From the NCBI GenBank assembly GCA_964019335.1, contig OZ025748.1, positions 248,001 to 312,000 of the forward strand: DNA of 64,000 nucleotides, given 5' to 3'. This stretch comes from Diplonema japonicum. Its lineage: Eukaryota; Euglenozoa; Diplonemea; Diplonemida; Diplonemidae. Every line of letters begins with the position of its first letter. Position 1 is the stretch's first letter. The position numbers and the translations under genes are program-made. Shown in pieces: positions 60,365 through 64,000 of this stretch. Below the pieces are notes generated by a model. That model was not told the origin of the DNA. It worked only from the letters and a program-made list of their open reading frames with translations, and made no database searches.

Positions 60365-63300
60365 ATGGACGCACCCCGCAGGCGGTCTGCTTCCATGGGC
60401 GTGGCCTCTGCCCTTGCCCGGAAGCAGGTGCTGCAACAAGAACGGAGCAAAATAAAAAAGTACACCTTTGCAGAGGAGCACTACGACGCGGCTGAGATCG
60501 AGCGCAGGAAGAAGGAACAGATGGAGAACGAGGTCGCGAAGGCAAGGCGTGCAACGGAGGCAGCTCTCAGACACGCGGAAGAAGTGGAAGGGCTAAAGGA
60601 CAGGGTGTCCGACGAGCTGGCAAAGAAGGAGAAAGAAATGGCCGCAATCCAACAAGACGTTGCGGTGCAGACCAAGAAAGCACAGGAGAAGATAAGGTCA
60701 TACGAGATGCAGTATCGATACCTGTCTGAAGAGCTGGTGGACAAGAAGAACGAGGAAAAGGAAATTCGAAGAGAAGTGTCATACATGAAACGCAAAGTGG
60801 AGGAAACCCGCGAGAACGCAGCCTGGGAGCGCGACACTGCGGTGCAGGCACTGCAGGTTGCGATCAAAAAAGAAGGGAACATCAACAGAGAGCTCGAGGG
60901 TCTACCTGAGAAAATCGAGTCCGAGATGAAAAAAAAGCTAGAGAAGGAAATAGGAAAGGGCGACCTCAAAAAATTTGACCAAGAGGAGATGATCAAGGCG
61001 ATCGTAGCCCGTGTGACAGACGGGTACAACCTGCAGCACGCGCTGACGGATTTAGTGGAGAGCCTTAAGGCGCAGCTTGAGGTTGAAATACCTTCTGTAA
61101 GTACTGTGTCCAGCCATGAAAGCGATGTGTCCCCTGTATTCCCCTTCATGCCCGATCCTGAACCTGAAGCACCTCCCACACCAAGCTCTTCGTTCCTTGA
61201 TGGTAACGATGCTGACTATCTCCTCATGCAAGTCGAACATCCTAACTGCCGCATGCTGCGCAGCATGTCGCCCTGTTTTATGAGGCTGCAGCAAAGTCTG
61301 CAGGCTTCGGCGTCAGCCGCGCTTTGTGTCCTTGTCGCCGCCGCCCTCCCAGATTTGACTGACTACTTCAAAAACTGGGTCCCCGAAACCCTTTGCCTCA
61401 ACTTGCGGTTAGGCGACTCAGGTGAAATGACGACAACCTGCGTGCGGCTCATCACAGCCGAGGACGGCACTGCCACCTACGAAGCTGACCTCGAGATCTC
61501 CCGAGACGCTATGGCATCCTTGTCCCCCAGATCCCCTGCTGCACGATCGCGTTCACGATCCAGATCACGACCCTCTTCATCTGTGCAGAGAACACCAAAC
61601 AGACAATTAAGCCAGACACGGCTCTCAGCAACCCCAAACAGAAGGCCCACTCAAGAGGAACGCATGACAAAACACCTCCAGAGAAAACTGGAGTACGAGG
61701 TTGAAGCCAAGAAACGGGCGGTCATGAAAGCAGAACAGCTGGAAAAGGACAGAGAACATGCGGAGAAAGAGCGGAGACGGAAGGAAGCGCAAACCATCAT
61801 ACGGAATAAACTGACTCCGAAGAAAGTAGCACCGAAGAGGGAGCCTCCAAACGCACCTACGTCGCCGGTGCAAGAACTTCTAACGAGTGCCATGGTGCAC
61901 ACGTCGGTGGAGGAACTGGTCCCGCACATGTTACTGAGGGAGAAGATCGACCAGGTGGTCAGCGATCTGAAGAAAGAAGACTCTGTGCAGGGCAGTGAAA
62001 ACGGTACCTCCGTCACGGGACCTATGTACCCAGTTCCCCATCTTCACTTCCATCAAGAACAGCGATCACCGCGAACAACACTACAGACACACTCCGCCTC
62101 TCTGCAAACAGACCGGGCACCTGACACAGGTGACGTTGCCGACCGCTTGCGAAGGTACTCGCTAGCAGTGGCGAAGGGCACCGGTATCAATATCGTAGAT
62201 GAGACGATGACGAAGCGTCCCTCTAAACCACAGGTGCTGACGCCCAAGGGGAAGCGCAGCAGTGCCACCGTGATCCAACTGCACTCTGAGACGCCCGATC
62301 TAGGAAGCACACAGCAGAGGCTTGCCAACTACTCGTTCCCCTTGCACGAAGCCACACGGCACTCGCCTCCTGGCAATGCACACATGTACCCAACGTCGCC
62401 CTCTTCCATGCGAACAGCGAAGTCGTCGCCCAACTCAAAGTCTGTGCGGGTAGATGCTAGTGCCAGGGCTCCTTCTGTTCCTGAATCGGTGGTTAGCCCT
62501 AATGTCCGTCTCCACGCTGCGGAGCAGCCTGAGCATTCTACGTCACCTGCGGGCAGCCCAAGGTCGGGAGCGGGTTCCATGCGGTCACTCCCTTCCGCTG
62601 CGAGCTTCGACGTTCAAGAGCAAATGCGCCAACAGCAGAAACGAGAAATGGAGCTTGAAAGGATCCTTCAGGAGCAAGACCTGAACAGCAGCAACAACAG
62701 CACTATGAAAAAAGAGTATACCCCGCAGCACATGCCCATCCAGCAGCAGCAGCGGCCCGACCTCTCGGTGCAGACACGTCCCGACGATGCCACAGTCCTT
62801 TCCCAAGCGTCGCCCATCTACAGTCAGGGCAGGTCCGTGGTGGCTCTCGATGGCTTGCTCCCCCCAATGGCCATGGACAAGGTCTCCTTTATTGATGACG
62901 CCATACAGCTGCCGCACGGTTCTCCTTACGAAGGATGGGTGAGTCCTTTCGACCAGATCCCAACCCCGCCCTCCAGCACTCACGCATCGAAGACGTCTTT
63001 AATGCGCTACAGTCCTTCAAGCAACAGCCCCCGCGGTTTGGCGACAACACTGCCGCAAGACATGCTGCCATCCTCTGCATCTGATGACAACGAGCGCCAC
63101 ATGCGTGCTCAGCAGCTCCTTCGGCAACAGCAGCAGCTGCTGCATCATGAGCACAACTCTCAAGTTCCAACTGTCCAACAGGTGCACCAACATTCTCCCC
63201 AGCAGCAGCAACACCACCATCAACAGGCACGCTATCTGCAACATCAGCTGCAACAGCCTCAACAACAGTTCCAACATTCTCAGCAACCACAACACACTCA

Positions 63301-64000
63301 GCAGCAACGACAGCCACAACATCCACAACCACAGCAGCATCAGCCACACCCACAACCACAGCAGCATCAGCCACAACAGCCACAGCCACAACATCTACAA
63401 CCACAGCAGCATCAGCCACAACAGCAACACCCGCAACCACTGCAACATCAGCTGCAACAGCCACAACCACAACAGCCACAACCACAACCACAACAGCAAC
63501 ACCCACAACCACGGCAGCAACCACAACCACAACCACAACAGCATCAGCTACAAAAGCAGCATGCACAAGATCAGGAGACACTCGGATCTCTACAAAGTAC
63601 ACCGCTGCAGCTTCCAGCAGAACAGCCACAGCAACTGCAACCACAGGAACGGAAGCAACTTCCCACAGAGCCGCCACGACAAGAAGAGAAGCCACCCCAG
63701 ACAACTGTGCGTAAACAAGATGATATCCCCACCACCACCACCACCACCCCCCCTGCGCAAACAAGTCAACTAGCCGGGGACCAAGAGCAAAAAGAAAAGG
63801 AGCAGAGCCCTGAGAGAGTGGAGAGCCCGACGGGGAACATCCTTAGCGACACGGAGAGCATCGTAAGTGACACTGCACTGTACAATATGAGGCTTCTGTC
63901 GCAGGTAAGACACACGGTGACGGCGGAGCTGAACAAGGCGTGGGATGAAGCATTCGAAGACAAGAAAGAGGATAAAAAAGAGGATAAGAAGGAGACACAG
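60365..64000 (+). CDS. Large coiled-coil, Gln/His/Pro-rich protein (3' truncated)
   Basis: 1212 codons without a stop to the window edge. Residues about 20-230 are a strong coiled coil (FAEEHYDAAEIERRKKEQ, RREVSYMKRKVEETRE). Residues about 290-370 form a small globular-looking region (ADYLLMQVEHPNCRMLRSMS, LCLNLRLGDSGEMTTTCVRL). Residues about 430-480 are a second helix rich in Lys/Glu. The section from about 905 to 1095 is an irregular CAA/CAG-coded tract of Gln, His and Pro, followed by acidic helix to the edge. No enzymatic domain was found. It could be a scaffold at the flagellar apparatus or an RNA-granule protein; both are guesses. Only one frame is coding; the long reverse-strand frames over the Gln tract are shadows. 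Confidence 0.75.
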   Translation, partial: MDAPRRRSASMGVASALARKQVLQQERSKIKKYTFAEEHYDAAEIERRKKEQMENEVAKARRATEAALRHAEEVEGLKDRVSDELAKKEKEMAAIQQDVAVQTKKAQEKIRSYEMQYRYLSEELVDKKNEEKEIRREVSYMKRKVEETRENAAWERDTAVQALQVAIKKEGNINRELEGLPEKIESEMKKKLEKEIGKGDLKKFDQEEMIKAIVARVTDGYNLQHALTDLVESLKAQLEVEIPSVSTVSSHESDVSPVFPFMPDPEPEAPPTPSSSFLDGNDADYLLMQVEHPNCRMLRSMSPCFMRLQQSLQASASAALCVLVAAALPDLTDYFKNWVPETLCLNLRLGDSGEMTTTCVRLITAEDGTATYEADLEISRDAMASLSPRSPAARSRSRSRSRPSSSVQRTPNRQLSQTRLSATPNRRPTQEERMTKHLQRKLEYEVEAKKRAVMKAEQLEKDREHAEKERRRKEAQTIIRNKLTPKKVAPKREPPNAPTSPVQELLTSAMVHTSVEELVPHMLLREKIDQVVSDLKKEDSVQGSENGTSVTGPMYPVPHLHFHQEQRSPRTTLQTHSASLQTDRAPDTGDVADRLRRYSLAVAKGTGINIVDETMTKRPSKPQVLTPKGKRSSATVIQLHSETPDLGSTQQRLANYSFPLHEATRHSPPGNAHMYPTSPSSMRTAKSSPNSKSVRVDASARAPSVPESVVSPNVRLHAAEQPEHSTSPAGSPRSGAGSMRSLPSAASFDVQEQMRQQQKREMELERILQEQDLNSSNNSTMKKEYTPQHMPIQQQQRPDLSVQTRPDDATVLSQASPIYSQGRSVVALDGLLPPMAMDKVSFIDDAIQLPHGSPYEGWVSPFDQIPTPPSSTHASKTSLMRYSPSSNSPRGLATTLPQDMLPSSASDDNERHMRAQQLLRQQQQLLHHEHNSQVPTVQQVHQHSPQQQQHHHQQARYLQHQLQQPQQQFQHSQQPQHTQQQRQPQHPQPQQHQPHPQPQQHQPQQPQPQHLQPQQHQPQQQHPQPLQHQLQQPQPQQPQPQPQQQHPQPRQQPQPQPQQHQLQKQHAQDQETLGSLQSTPLQLPAEQPQQLQPQERKQLPTEPPRQEEKPPQTTVRKQDDIPTTTTTTPPAQTSQLAGDQEQKEKEQSPERVESPTGNILSDTESIVSDTALYNMRLLSQVRHTVTAELNKAWDEAFEDKKEDKKEDKKETQ
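63100..63660 (+). repeat. CAR/CCA-type trinucleotide-rich tract (Gln/His/Pro)
   Basis: Irregular repeats of CAACAG, CAACCACAG and CATCAGCCA, in frame. Recurring Q-P-Q-P and Q-Q-H-Q units suggest slippage-driven growth. Confidence 0.8.

Noticed and set aside
62889-63764. 291-codon minus-strand frame rich in Val and Ala
   Set aside because: Antisense of the CAA/CAG/CCA tract; composition follows directly from the Gln/His/Pro codons.

Overview
The window looks like nuclear DNA of a unicellular eukaryote. Coding regions are GC-rich and separated by AT-rich spacers full of homopolymer runs (A, T, C or G, often 15-50 nt). Every supported gene lies on the + strand, spacing is often only 130-300 nt, and many start codons sit 1-50 nt downstream of a pyrimidine tract ending in AG. 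In two genes only one base separates that AG from the ATG. This is the layout expected of same-strand transcription units processed by spliced-leader trans-splicing. Conventional GT-AG cis-introns are also present, mostly tiny (40-85 nt), so a euglenozoan of diplonemid or euglenid type is my best guess. That is inference: no spliced-leader RNA gene was recognised and other protist lineages remain possible. All three stop codons are used.

Layout. 1-5.4 kb: the 3' end of an unknown gene, a small coiled-coil/basic protein, a PH-like protein and a 450-aa coiled-coil protein. 6.4-10.4 kb: palmitoyl-protein thioesterase, a possible 62-aa two-exon gene, and a 592-aa polytopic membrane protein with a poly-A intron. 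10.4-18.2 kb: a gene-poor stretch with a SNAP-25-family SNARE and a 2.6-kb element with terminal inverted repeats and tRNA-like boxes. 18.7-24.9 kb: a compact run of a zinc-finger-like protein, a RECQL4-type helicase, Rab geranylgeranyltransferase alpha and a CCCH protein. 24.9-30.4 kb: a homopolymer-rich desert with a hAT-like MITE. 30.4-40.6 kb: a kelch protein, a five-exon kinesin-like chimera, an F-box/LRR protein and a possible SRPBCC-fold protein. 41-53 kb: a duplicated zone with two cathepsin L-like proteases of the same sequence, a Cys-rich membrane protein with a frameshift, aldose 1-epimerase and a second SRPBCC-like gene. 53.8-64 kb: a ubiquitin-like/LRR protein built of 69-nt repeats, a frameshifted secreted-type gene, an unknown basic protein and a large Gln-rich protein running off the right edge.

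The genes do not form one pathway. They are mainly housekeeping and cell-biology functions: lipidated-protein turnover, Rab prenylation, SNARE fusion, DNA replication/repair, RNA binding, lysosomal proteolysis and galactose metabolism. The most unusual item is the protein at 33485-38871. It has a kinesin-like fold split after its P-loop by about 690 residues that include two laminin-G/ConA-like domains, followed by an IQ motif and a caspase-like module with degenerate active sites. The exact duplication of the protease block and the poly-A introns also deserve attention. Because homopolymers are so common, single-base frame breaks may be sequencing errors.
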